Positions 1 through 4,791 of a stretch of DNA of 5,444 nucleotides are shown piece by piece; the stretch's first letter is position 1; every line of letters begins with the position of its first letter. The notes beneath the pieces are model-generated. The model worked only from the letters and a program-made list of their open reading frames with translations. It had not been told where the DNA came from and did no database searches. Position numbers and translations under genes: made by a program. Location: contig PMGP01000323.1 in assembly GCA_003156235.1 (NCBI GenBank), forward strand, positions 212-5,655, read 5' to 3'. Origin of the DNA: Acidobacteriaceae bacterium (GTDB lineage Bacteria; Acidobacteriota; Terriglobia; Terriglobales; Acidobacteriaceae).

Positions 1-45
1 AATGATTGTGCTACAAGATGCCAAAATGATCTGCAAACGCTGACT

Positions 46-78
46 CTACTTGCATTCCTTTTTGAATTTTGCAAGTAG
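46..78. repeat. Perfect 9-bp inverted repeat in the AT-rich left spacer
   Basis: CTACTTGCA at 46-54 is exactly complementary to TGCAAGTAG at 70-78, with a 15-base loop that is mostly T and A. No T-run follows on either strand, so it is not a standard intrinsic terminator. It could be a cruciform or protein-binding site, or an RNA hairpin at the end of an upstream transcript, since a second hairpin follows nine bases later. The match is visible directly; any role is inference. Confidence 0.4.
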
Positions 79-86
79 CTCTAACG

Positions 87-126
87 GCTGACAATCATCC
101 ACTGCGTGGTTAATTATCAGCTTTTT
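87..126 (+). terminator. Probable intrinsic terminator of a gene left of the window
   Basis: A long imperfect hairpin runs from 87 to 121. GCTGA (87-91) pairs with TCAGC (117-121), AAT (93-95) with ATT (113-115), A97 with T111, and CCAC (99-102) with GTGG (106-109), around a TGC loop. That is 13 of 16 possible pairs. Five T residues follow at 122-126. A stem plus U-tract is the usual rho-independent layout and would end plus-strand transcription from outside the window, insulating the operon that begins at 242. The mismatches and modest GC content make it a moderate-strength guess. Confidence 0.45.
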
Positions 127-169
127 GTCCCTTAGTTTTCTCGTCCAGAGGCTTCCACGTATAAAAAAT

Positions 170-189
170 ATGTCAATTACACTTGACAT
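170..189. promoter_or_regulatory. Operator-like dyad TGTCAA-N6-TTGACA
   Basis: Seven-base arms ATGTCAA (170-176) and TTGACAT (183-189) are perfect inverted complements around the six-base spacer TTACAC. A symmetric 20-bp site of this size suits a dimeric HTH repressor. It lies 53 bases upstream of the first membrane-protein gene and its right arm doubles as a consensus -35 hexamer. The small XRE-type regulator encoded at 1134-1328 is the natural candidate to bind it as an autorepressor. No second copy was seen before the second membrane gene, so one site would control the whole operon. The symmetry is directly visible; the ligand is inferred. Confidence 0.5.
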
Positions 190-211
190 TATCCGGCTAA
201 TTATGTAAGGT
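183..211 (+). promoter_or_regulatory. Candidate sigma-70-like promoter of the duplicated module
   Basis: A perfect -35 hexamer TTGACA (183-188) is followed after 17 bases by TAAGGT (206-211), a poor -10 matching three of six consensus positions. An alternative is the good -10 TATAAA at 160-165, which has only a weak -35 (TTTTCT, 136-141); its transcript would start inside the dyad at 170-189. In either case the dyad would overlap promoter or start site, as expected for repression. The exact start site cannot be decided from sequence alone. Confidence 0.3.
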
Positions 212-241
212 TTAGTTGTCGTTAAGTAAAGGAGACCAATC

Positions 242-646
242 ATGAACTGCTCAACAAACAATCCCGCTAAACGCCGCTATATGTGGCGCCTGGCTATCAC
301 CATGGCGCTGTACATTGCGTTTCTCGTTCTGGCCATTGTGATCTTTGTTCATTACCGCCCCACCGGCCCTCTGGCCTGGCTGCTGGCCGTGCTGCCCGCT
401 CTGGCCATCATCCTACAGATCGCGGCCTTCGGAATGTATCTCTCCGAAGAAAAGGACGAGTTCATGCGCAACCTGCAAGTTCAAGCGTTGCTCTGGGGCA
501 TCGGAGCGACGCTCTCGGTGACGGTGACCTGGGGATTCCTGGAGAACTTTGTCCACCTGCGGCACATGGATCTGTATCTTGTTTATCCGCTCTATTGCGT
601 GCTCTCCGGCCTTGCGCTGGGCATCCAGCATATGAGGTACAAATGA
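242..646 (+). CDS. Small four-helix membrane protein A (XRE-linked, function unknown)
   Basis: This 134-residue protein should sit in the cytoplasmic membrane. Hydrophobic segments lie at roughly residues 15-37, 43-67, 80-100 and 110-128. A charged loop EEKDEFMR (69-76) follows helix 2, WGFLENFVHLRH (97-108) follows helix 3, and the N-terminus is basic. I do not recognise a named family or a catalytic motif. The ATG at 242 has a strong site, AAAGGAG (228-234), seven bases upstream. Its TGA overlaps the ATG of a truncated regulator gene (643), implying translational coupling. A paralog follows at 733-1137, and the EEKDEF and WGFLE-FVHLRH blocks conserved between copies are probably the functional core. 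Small membrane proteins coupled to tiny XRE regulators are a recurring bacterial arrangement, so a signalling or stress-linked role is possible but unproven. Confidence 0.82.
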   Translation: MNCSTNNPAKRRYMWRLAITMALYIAFLVLAIVIFVHYRPTGPLAWLLAVLPALAIILQIAAFGMYLSEEKDEFMRNLQVQALLWGIGATLSVTVTWGFLENFVHLRHMDLYLVYPLYCVLSGLALGIQHMRYK

Positions 647-717
647 AAAACCGGTTGCGAGTGCTGCGCGCGGAACGCGACTGGCCGCAGGCCGATCTGA
701 AACAAATCAGTTGTTAA
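643..717 (+). pseudogene. Truncated XRE regulator remnant (first 19 codons)
   Basis: The frame starts at the ATGA overlap with membrane gene A and encodes 24 residues. The first 19 equal the N-terminus of the intact regulator at 1134 except Ser15 to Pro; the last five (KQISC) are unrelated and come from the junction with the next leader. Helix 1 and the start of helix 2 remain, but the recognition helix and dimer-forming C-terminal half are gone, so it cannot bind DNA as an HTH protein. A weak ribosome site GAGG (634-637) remains. Its TAA (715-717) lies just upstream of the ribosome site of membrane gene B (721-726), so translating this remnant could still feed ribosomes to the next gene. It is best read as a deletion or duplication scar, though a retained coupling role is conceivable. 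Confidence 0.82.
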
Positions 718-732
718 CAAAAGGAAACCATC

Positions 733-1137
733 ATGGAATGCAAAACCAGCAATCCCGCCGCCAAACGCTTCATGCGTCGCAATCTCATCACCATGCTACT
801 GTACGTACTGTCTCTCGTTCTGGCCATTGGAGTATTTCTCCGCTACCATCCAACCGGCGTATTGGCCTACCTGCTGGCCGTTCTTCCCGCGATTCCGCTC
901 ACCGGATTACTGGCTATCTTCGGCCTTTACTTGGCCGAAGAGAAGGATGAATTCCAGCGTTCTATCGGGGTTCAGTCCATGCTCTGGGGCATTGGTGGAA
1001 CCCTGGCCGTGACGAACATCTGGGGCTTTCTGGAAAGCTTTGTCCACCTCCGGCACCTGAACCCGAGCCTGGATGCTGTCATCTTCTGGATATTCGTAGG
1101 CATCTCCATCCCCTTCCTCCTGAGGAGGTACAGATGA
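733..1137 (+). CDS. Small four-helix membrane protein B, paralog of A
   Basis: This protein has 134 residues, the same length as protein A, and aligns with it gaplessly at about 53% identity by hand count. Four hydrophobic stretches lie at about residues 17-37, 43-67, 80-100 and 112-130. Conserved blocks are TGxLAxLLAVLPA (41-53), EEKDEF (69-74), LWGIG (84-88) and WGFLE-FVHLRH (97-108). The last helix differs almost completely between paralogs, so divergence concentrates near the C-terminus. Start evidence is AAGGAA (721-726) six bases before the ATG. The TGA overlaps the start of the intact XRE regulator (ATGA, 1134-1137), so the two are almost certainly co-translated. The function is unknown. 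An inner-membrane protein whose amount is tied to its own regulator is the most that context supports. Confidence 0.85.
   Translation: MECKTSNPAAKRFMRRNLITMLLYVLSLVLAIGVFLRYHPTGVLAYLLAVLPAIPLTGLLAIFGLYLAEEKDEFQRSIGVQSMLWGIGGTLAVTNIWGFLESFVHLRHLNPSLDAVIFWIFVGISIPFLLRRYR
1116..1128 (+). promoter_or_regulatory. Ribosome binding site of the XRE gene inside a self-complementary stretch
   Basis: The sequence CCTCCTGAGGAGG is a 13-base palindrome containing a near-perfect Shine-Dalgarno AGGAGG (1123-1128), five bases before the ATG at 1134. In RNA, CCTC (1116-1119) could pair with GAGG (1125-1128) around a five-base loop and mask the site until ribosomes finishing the membrane gene open it. This would enforce translational coupling. 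The remnant regulator in unit 1 has only GAGG and lacks the CCTCCT arm. Confidence 0.45.
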
Positions 1138-1328
1138 AGAACCGATTGCGTGTGCTGCGCGCTGAACGCGACTGGTCGCAGGCCGATCTGGCCCAACGGC
1201 TGGAGGTCTCGCGCCAGTCGGTCAACGCCATTGAGACGGGCAAGTTCGACCCCAGCCTTCCGCTGGCCTTCAAACTGGCGCGGCTGTTTGAAACCACTAT
1301 CGAAGCCATCTTCAGCGACGAGAACTGA
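1134..1328 (+). CDS. Minimal XRE/Cro-type helix-turn-helix transcriptional regulator
   Basis: This cytoplasmic protein of 64 residues is essentially one HTH domain. Helix 1 covers about residues 3-12, helix 2 is SQADLAQRLEV (15-25), and the recognition helix lies around SRQSVNAIETG (26-36). Then come the family-typical K-F-D-P-S-L-P-L-A (37-45) and a C-terminal helix ending EAIFSDEN. The Q16, A17, L19-A20, V30, I33-E34 and G36 pattern is classic for the XRE/HTH_3 family. The gene overlaps membrane gene B by ATGA and has the strong ribosome site AGGAGG. Small regulators of this type usually act as dimers and often control their own operon, so the dyad at 170-189 is a plausible target. A truncated duplicate lies at 643-717. 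The family call is firm; target and signal are inferred. Confidence 0.93.
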   Translation: MKNRLRVLRAERDWSQADLAQRLEVSRQSVNAIETGKFDPSLPLAFKLARLFETTIEAIFSDEN

Positions 1329-1378
1329 TGCGGGAAAACCCGGGTCATAGAATCGAGATCTGGGATTCAGGGCGCCCG

Positions 1379-1395
1379 GAGAACGATACGTTCTC
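1379..1395 (+). terminator. Hairpin after the XRE operon, weak terminator candidate
   Basis: GAGAACG (1379-1385) and CGTTCTC (1389-1395) form a perfect 7-bp stem with an ATA loop. It may be extended across a bulge by GGC (1371-1373) pairing with GCC (1396-1398). It sits about 50 bases past the regulator stop, where an operon end is expected, but only TTAGTGTT follows rather than a T-run. Rho-dependent termination or a DNA-binding site are alternatives. Confidence 0.28.
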
Positions 1396-1469
1396 GCCTT
1401 AGTGTTATGGCGATTTCGGGACCTCCCTCTGTTGTACCCCTATACTGGTCAGGATAGAGGTATAACTGA

Positions 1470-1721
1470 ATGCACAACAAGGAAGGTATTCCCAGCGAGA
1501 AGGCGAACGAGATTCTTCGCCAGATGCGCGAGGATACCGGATCGAAAAAGCATCTCGATCAGCTAAAACTCAGGGCGCAGGCGGCATAGCAGAGAGCAGT
1601 CGATGCGCGAGACGAGCAGGCGTTTGCGGCGGCATTAACCGCGCTGGGGATCGATCCTGAAAGTGAAGCTGGGCGGGCGCACTTGCGGGGCTTCCGGCAG
1701 TTGCCTGTAAAGCTCTATTGA
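1470..1721 (+). pseudogene. Small hypothetical gene interrupted by an in-frame amber codon
   Basis: A frame starting at ATG 1470 has a good ribosome site AGAGG (1456-1460) nine bases upstream and an in-frame TGA (1467-1469) just before it. It runs 39 codons to TAG at 1587-1589. The same frame then stays open for 43 more codons to TGA at 1719-1721, giving 82 sense codons around one stop. Both halves look protein-coding. The first is charged and helical (SEKANEILRQMREDTG, then KKHLDQLKLRAQAA); the second continues the helix (QRAVDARDEQAFAAALTALG) and ends HLRGFRQLPVKLY. The codon after the stop is CAG, so a C-to-T change of CAG to TAG is the simplest explanation. No nearby in-frame ATG or GTG would restart the second half. 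I do not recognise the family. Sequencing error, recent inactivation or amber readthrough are the options. Confidence 0.55.
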
Positions 1722-1912
1722 ATATGGGCTACGGCTCGTTCCGCGTTCGTCACCGCTTGCTCCCGCTCTTTCTCGCTCATCTTTTCCAGCGAAGCGGAAA
1801 CGGAAACCATGACGTTGGCTAGAAGATCCTCTTCTGCCTTCGCAACCGAGATATTCACTTTAGGCTTGGAGGAGCGGATTGGCTGTATGCGTGGCCGGGC
1901 TTGGGTTGCCAT
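1715..1912 (-). CDS. Small hypothetical protein, 65 residues, unknown function
   Basis: The product is probably soluble, with no membrane segment or signal peptide. The N-terminal third is basic and proline-containing (about residues 1-20, MATQARPRIQPIRSSKPKV); the rest is predicted helical and charged (KAEEDLLANVM around 25-35, EKMSEKEREQAV around 43-54). No known domain is recognisable. Start choice is strong: AAGGAGG lies on the minus strand at plus positions 1921-1927, eight bases before the ATG (1910-1912). A possible -10, TATGAT (plus 1934-1939), lies just upstream, though its transcript would begin almost at the ribosome site. The gene converges on the interrupted gene at 1470-1721 and their 3' ends overlap by seven bases. 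The excellent ribosome site and intact frame argue for a real gene; conservation is untested. Confidence 0.6.
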   Translation of the reverse strand: MATQARPRIQPIRSSKPKVNISVAKAEEDLLANVMVSVSASLEKMSEKEREQAVTNAERAVAHIQ

Positions 1913-1993
1913 ATGGAATTCCTCCTTATTTCAATCATACTCTAGACTTTGTGCTCGTTTTGATAGCACTGAAAAATTCTCCAATCGAAAGGC

Positions 1994-2007
1994 ATTCGCG
2001 CGCGAAT
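1994..2007. promoter_or_regulatory. Perfect 14-bp palindrome between divergent genes
   Basis: ATTCGCGCGCGAAT is its own reverse complement. It lies in the roughly 150-base spacer between the minus-strand small gene (start 1912) and the plus-strand nuclease gene (start 2062), about 55 bases upstream of the latter. A symmetric site in a divergent spacer is a reasonable operator candidate. However, its core is a simple CG alternation that can arise by chance in GC-rich DNA. Confidence 0.3.
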
Positions 2008-2061
2008 CGGAAATTACCGGCAACTAAAACGGCGCTTTGCGGGGGGCGGTATACTGCCTTC

Positions 2062-3003
2062 ATGTTCTCTACCTCTGCGTCGTACCGTGTGTTTCTGTCA
2101 GCTCTGGCCTTAGCCGGGCTGGTTTGCGTTCTTGCTATGCCGCCGACTGCCCATGCTTGGGGCAACGGGGGCCATCGGATGATCAACAAGCTGGCGGCCA
2201 GCTCGCTGCCAGCCGATGTGCCGGCGTTTCTGCGCTCGCCGGAGGCGATAGCGGAGATCGAGTACCTGGGGCCCGAGCCGGATCGCTGGCGCTCGCCCGC
2301 CGAGCCGGAGCTGGTGGCCGCGCAGGCGCCGGAGCACTTCATCGACATGGAGCTGGCCGACGCTTTGGGCCCCCTGCCGCATCGTCGCTTCGACTTTGAA
2401 GCCAAGGTCTTTGCCGCCGGACAGCGACCGGAGAAGATCGGCCTGCAACCCTGGGAGACTGACGAGGTTTGGGAGCGGCTGAAGTCGGGCCTACGCGAGT
2501 ACCGCAGGCTGACCGCGGCCAAGCCAGCCGCCGACCTAGACATCCGCGCAGTTGAGCATGTCATTATCTTCTACGCCGGATGGCTGGGCCACTACGTGGG
2601 AGACGGCTCGCAGCCGCTGCACACTACCGTCCAATACAACGGCTGGACAGGGCCGAACCCCAACGGCTATACCACCGAGCACAAGATTCACTGGCAGTTT
2701 GAGGGGCCGTTTGTGGAGGCTAACATCCACGAGGCTGACGTGCGGGCGACGATGACGCCGGCCAAGGCCATCGACGGCGATCTGTTTGATGCTTATGTAG
2801 CCTACCTGCGCAACACCAAGTCGTACACGGAAAAGGTCTATCAACTGGAGAAGGCAGGCGGGTTTGTGGGAGCAGGAACTGCGGAATCACGGGAGTATAC
2901 CGCCGAGCGTCTGGGAGCCGGGGCCAGCATGTTGCGCGACATGATTTACACCGCCTGGCTGGAGAGTGCCAAGCCGGTGAACGATCCTTACGCGCCGAAA
3001 TGA
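2062..3003 (+). CDS. Exported S1/P1-family zinc nuclease (phosphoesterase)
   Basis: This 313-residue precursor belongs to the S1/P1 nuclease family, which cleaves single-stranded nucleic acids or related phosphoesters with a three-zinc site. The start at 2062 gives a signal peptide with hydrophobic core at about 10-26 and cleavage after AHA (30-32). Mature residue 1 is then Trp33, as the family requires because its N-terminal Trp binds zinc. Other likely ligands are His38 (WGNGGH), Asp74 (PDRW), His92 (HFID), His177 and Asp181 (GHYVGD), His187 (QPLH), and His210 with Glu214 (HWQFE). The spacings H177-D181-H187 and H210-E214 match P1 nuclease, but the last ligand is Glu where P1 has Asp. The product should be periplasmic or secreted. 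The ribosome site is weak: a G-rich run at 2040-2048. The frame is open further upstream, but that extension would bury the signal peptide. It probably scavenges nucleotides or phosphate; substrate is unproven. Confidence 0.9.
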   Translation: MFSTSASYRVFLSALALAGLVCVLAMPPTAHAWGNGGHRMINKLAASSLPADVPAFLRSPEAIAEIEYLGPEPDRWRSPAEPELVAAQAPEHFIDMELADALGPLPHRRFDFEAKVFAAGQRPEKIGLQPWETDEVWERLKSGLREYRRLTAAKPAADLDIRAVEHVIIFYAGWLGHYVGDGSQPLHTTVQYNGWTGPNPNGYTTEHKIHWQFEGPFVEANIHEADVRATMTPAKAIDGDLFDAYVAYLRNTKSYTEKVYQLEKAGGFVGAGTAESREYTAERLGAGASMLRDMIYTAWLESAKPVNDPYAPK

Positions 3004-3123
3004 GGTTGATCCCCGGCCTTGTCGCGAGAATTCGGACGTTGCGAGGTTGAGGTTCGTAGTACCTCTCTTGCTCACGGAATTCGAAGCGATGGGTTTGGTT
3101 TTGAACCGCTGAAAGGAACAGCA

Positions 3124-4116
3124 ATGCAAAAACGCAAATTGGGAAACAGTAACCTAGAAGTATCGGCGCTGGGGCTCGGCTGCATGGGAATGAGCTTTTC
3201 CTACGGGCCGCCCAAAGACAAGCATGAGATGATCACTCTGCTGCGCGCGGCCGTCGAGCGCGGCGTCACTTTCTTCGACACGGCGGAGGTCTACGGCCCG
3301 TTCACGAATGAAACCCTGCTCGGCGAAGCCCTCGAGCCCTTCAAGGGCCAAGTAGTGATCGCCACCAAATTCGGTTTCAAACTTGATCCGAGCACCGGCA
3401 AACAGGCTGGGCTGGACAGCCGCCCAGAGCACATCAAGCAGGTCGCGGAAGACTCGCTCAAGCGCCTGAAGATCGATGCCATCGATCTCTTCTATCAGCA
3501 CCGCGTTGATCTCGACGTGCCCATCGAGGATGTAGCGGGAGCGGTGAAGGAACTGATTCAGCAGGGCAAGGTGAAACACTTTGGCCTCTCCGAAGCAGCC
3601 GCGAAGACGATCCGCCGCGCACATGCCGCCCAGCCGGTGACAGCGGTGCAGAGCGAATACTCGCTATGGACCAGAGGCCCGGAAGCGGAAGTGCTTCCTA
3701 CGCTGGAAGAACTCGGCATCGGCTTTGTTCCCTACAGTCCGCTGGGCCGAGGCTTTCTGACGGGCAAGATGGACGCGAATACCAAGTTCGACGAAACCGA
3801 CTTCCGCAGCAAGCTGCCGCGCTATACACCGGAGGCCCTGAAGGCGAACCAGGCGCTGGTCGATCTGCTGGGCAAAATCGGAGCAGAAAAGAAGGCGACG
3901 CCCGCCCAGATCGCGCTTGCCTGGTTGCTGGCGCAAAAACCGTGGATCGTCCCCATTCCGGGGACGACGAAGCTGCATCGCCTGGAAGAGAACATTGGTG
4001 CTGCTACAGTCGAGCTTACTTCCGGCGATCTCCGAGAGATCGAAAGCGCCGCCGCTGAGATCAAGGTAGAGGGCGCACGCTACCCCGAAGCCATCGAGAA
4101 GATGACCGGCCGCTGA
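3124..4116 (+). CDS. Aldo/keto reductase (NADPH-dependent oxidoreductase)
   Basis: This cytoplasmic 330-residue TIM-barrel protein of the aldo/keto reductase superfamily should reduce aldehydes or ketones with NAD(P)H. The N-terminus (QKRKLGNSNLEVSALGLGCMGMS) is typical of the YakC/AKR13-like branch. The catalytic tetrad is complete: Asp52 and Tyr57 (FFDTAEVYG), Lys82 (ATKFG) and His126 (YQHRVD). Cofactor-binding segments are visible at YSPLGRGFLTGK (mid-protein) and PIPGTTKLHRLEEN near the C-terminus. Length is normal for the family. The frame extends upstream to 3019, but ATG 3124 is preferred because AAGGA (3113-3117) lies six bases before it and conserved sequence starts there. The gap after the nuclease gene is 120 bases with no clear promoter, so it may be separately transcribed. 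The physiological substrate cannot be deduced. Confidence 0.95.
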   Translation: MQKRKLGNSNLEVSALGLGCMGMSFSYGPPKDKHEMITLLRAAVERGVTFFDTAEVYGPFTNETLLGEALEPFKGQVVIATKFGFKLDPSTGKQAGLDSRPEHIKQVAEDSLKRLKIDAIDLFYQHRVDLDVPIEDVAGAVKELIQQGKVKHFGLSEAAAKTIRRAHAAQPVTAVQSEYSLWTRGPEAEVLPTLEELGIGFVPYSPLGRGFLTGKMDANTKFDETDFRSKLPRYTPEALKANQALVDLLGKIGAEKKATPAQIALAWLLAQKPWIVPIPGTTKLHRLEENIGAATVELTSGDLREIESAAAEIKVEGARYPEAIEKMTGR

Positions 4117-4221
4117 AGGGGAGATAGGCGATATCCTCACGCGCCCTGCCATGAAGCAAGCCTATGAAATGGGTAAGGCTCTGTAAGTGGCAGTCCGCGC
4201 AACTATGGCGGTCGCTGATAC

Positions 4222-4698
4222 TCAGTAGCCGGATTCGGCCTGGGCGATGGCCGGAACCCTGCGCAGCAGAGTGGTCAGCATCACGGTCATCAGAGCGACG
4301 GCGGGTATGGCAATCATCAGCCAGGCCAGCAGCGCCTGACCGGCCATGCCGCCCAGCTGCGAAATCAGCGCCAGCGGCGAAGTGTGCAGCAGAGAGCCAA
4401 TCTCGACGGCGCGATGTGAACCGAAGGTAAAGATACGCCCTCCGAGGCGCATAAAGGGCACAATCAGCACCAATTGCAACGGCGCAGCGGTCCAGTTAGC
4501 CGCTTGAATGGCGGGAAAGTTGAGCCGCAAAGCGAGGGCCACGAGGACGCACAGGGTGGTGGTCACGCCCAGCACAGGGATGCATCCGATGGCGAACCCG
4601 AGGGCGAGGGTGAGCGCCAGCCTCCGGGGCGAGATGCCCTGCAGCAGCCAGGAGTTCACGTGGTGCTTCATTGAATCGAGGAATTTCACAAGCATCAT
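4222..4698 (-). CDS. DUF2062 family membrane protein
   Basis: With the preferred start this is a 158-residue inner-membrane protein. The segment after SPRRLALTLALGFAIG (residues about 22-37) continues CIPVLGVTTTLCVLVALAL and then NFPAIQAANWTAAPLQ, which is the DUF2062 signature. Hydrophobic stretches lie at about 27-57, 65-85 and 124-148, and the C-terminus is polar. The family's function is unestablished. Start choice is uncertain. The frame is open to a TTG at 4782, but the extra N-terminus is AT-rich, carries a possible -10 (4748-4753) and lacks family features, so ATG 4698 is chosen. ATG 4695 and ATG 4671 are alternatives, and none has a clear ribosome site. The gene lies downstream of uridine kinase on the same strand and converges on the aldo/keto reductase. 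The family call is firm; the exact 5' end is not. Confidence 0.82.
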   Translation of the reverse strand: MMLVKFLDSMKHHVNSWLLQGISPRRLALTLALGFAIGCIPVLGVTTTLCVLVALALRLNFPAIQAANWTAAPLQLVLIVPFMRLGGRIFTFGSHRAVEIGSLLHTSPLALISQLGGMAGQALLAWLMIAIPAVALMTVMLTTLLRRVPAIAQAESGY

Positions 4699-4747
4699 GG
4701 GGAACTTATCGGTACGTGCATCTGAATCATGAGAGCTTTCCAATGAA

Positions 4748-4753
4748 ACTATA
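4748..4753 (-). promoter_or_regulatory. Possible -10 element for the DUF2062 gene
   Basis: On the minus strand the hexamer TATAGT matches five of six -10 consensus bases and lies in a strikingly AT-rich island (about 4741-4792) between the uridine kinase stop and the DUF2062 start. No convincing -35 is found at 16-18 bases; only T-rich sequence is present there. A transcript from here would have a leader of about 40 bases before ATG 4698. The signal is weak but helps the start choice. Confidence 0.3.
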
Positions 4754-4791
4754 GTAAATAAACCAATAAAAAACTGTAACAATAAGATTTT

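Larger units (their letters stand above)
214..1190 (+). repeat. Tandem duplication of the membrane-protein/XRE module
   Basis: Unit 1 spans about 214-699 and unit 2 about 709-1190, with unit 2 continuing into the intact regulator. Each begins with a similar leader: AGTTGT, a TTAA or TAA stretch, an AAAGGA or AAAAGGA ribosome site, and ACCATC or ACCAATC before the ATG. Each continues with a 134-codon membrane gene alignable without gaps (about 71 of 134 residues identical by hand count), then an ATGA overlap into the regulator. The first 19 regulator codons match at 52 of 57 bases. After codon 19 the first regulator jumps within nine bases (700-708) to the leader of unit 2, so the copies are directly abutted. 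Confidence 0.85.

Noticed and set aside
1..78. Plus-strand frame open from the window edge to TAG at 76-78, possibly the tail of an upstream gene
   Set aside because: Only 25 codons are visible and they look compositionally random. It would fit with the terminator at 87-126, but it cannot be supported without sequence to the left.
46..261. Minus-strand 71-codon open frame in the left spacer
   Set aside because: It covers the AT-rich promoter and hairpins of the plus-strand operon, overlaps the start of membrane gene A, has no good ribosome site and no recognisable protein character.
283..717. Long plus-strand frame overlapping membrane gene A and ending with the regulator remnant
   Set aside because: Only the part from ATG 643 is meaningful; the upstream part is an out-of-frame shadow of the membrane gene.
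1915..1927. GGAATTCC and CATATG beside the small minus-strand gene resembling cloning sites
   Set aside because: Six-base restriction sites occur by chance, and the surrounding sequence is ordinary genomic sequence with no vector features.
2050..2055. TATACT seven bases before the nuclease ATG as a -10 for a leaderless transcript
   Set aside because: No -35 is found at a suitable distance and the hexamer may be chance; the promoter of this gene is left unassigned.
1935..2564. 209-codon minus-strand frame opposite the nuclease gene
   Set aside because: It is a shadow of a GC-rich gene: Ser, Arg and Ala rich with no motif, while the plus strand has a complete zinc-ligand set and signal peptide.
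3049..3065. GAGGT/ACCTC 5-bp hairpin between nuclease and reductase genes
   Set aside because: Short stem, seven-base loop and no T-run; not enough for a terminator call.
3154..3624. 156-codon minus-strand frame opposite the aldo/keto reductase
   Set aside because: It is antisense to a complete catalytic domain and has no ribosome site or domain of its own.
4159..4180. AGCCT/AGGCT inverted repeat in the convergent spacer
   Set aside because: A five-base stem with a 12-base loop and no T-run on either strand is expected by chance.
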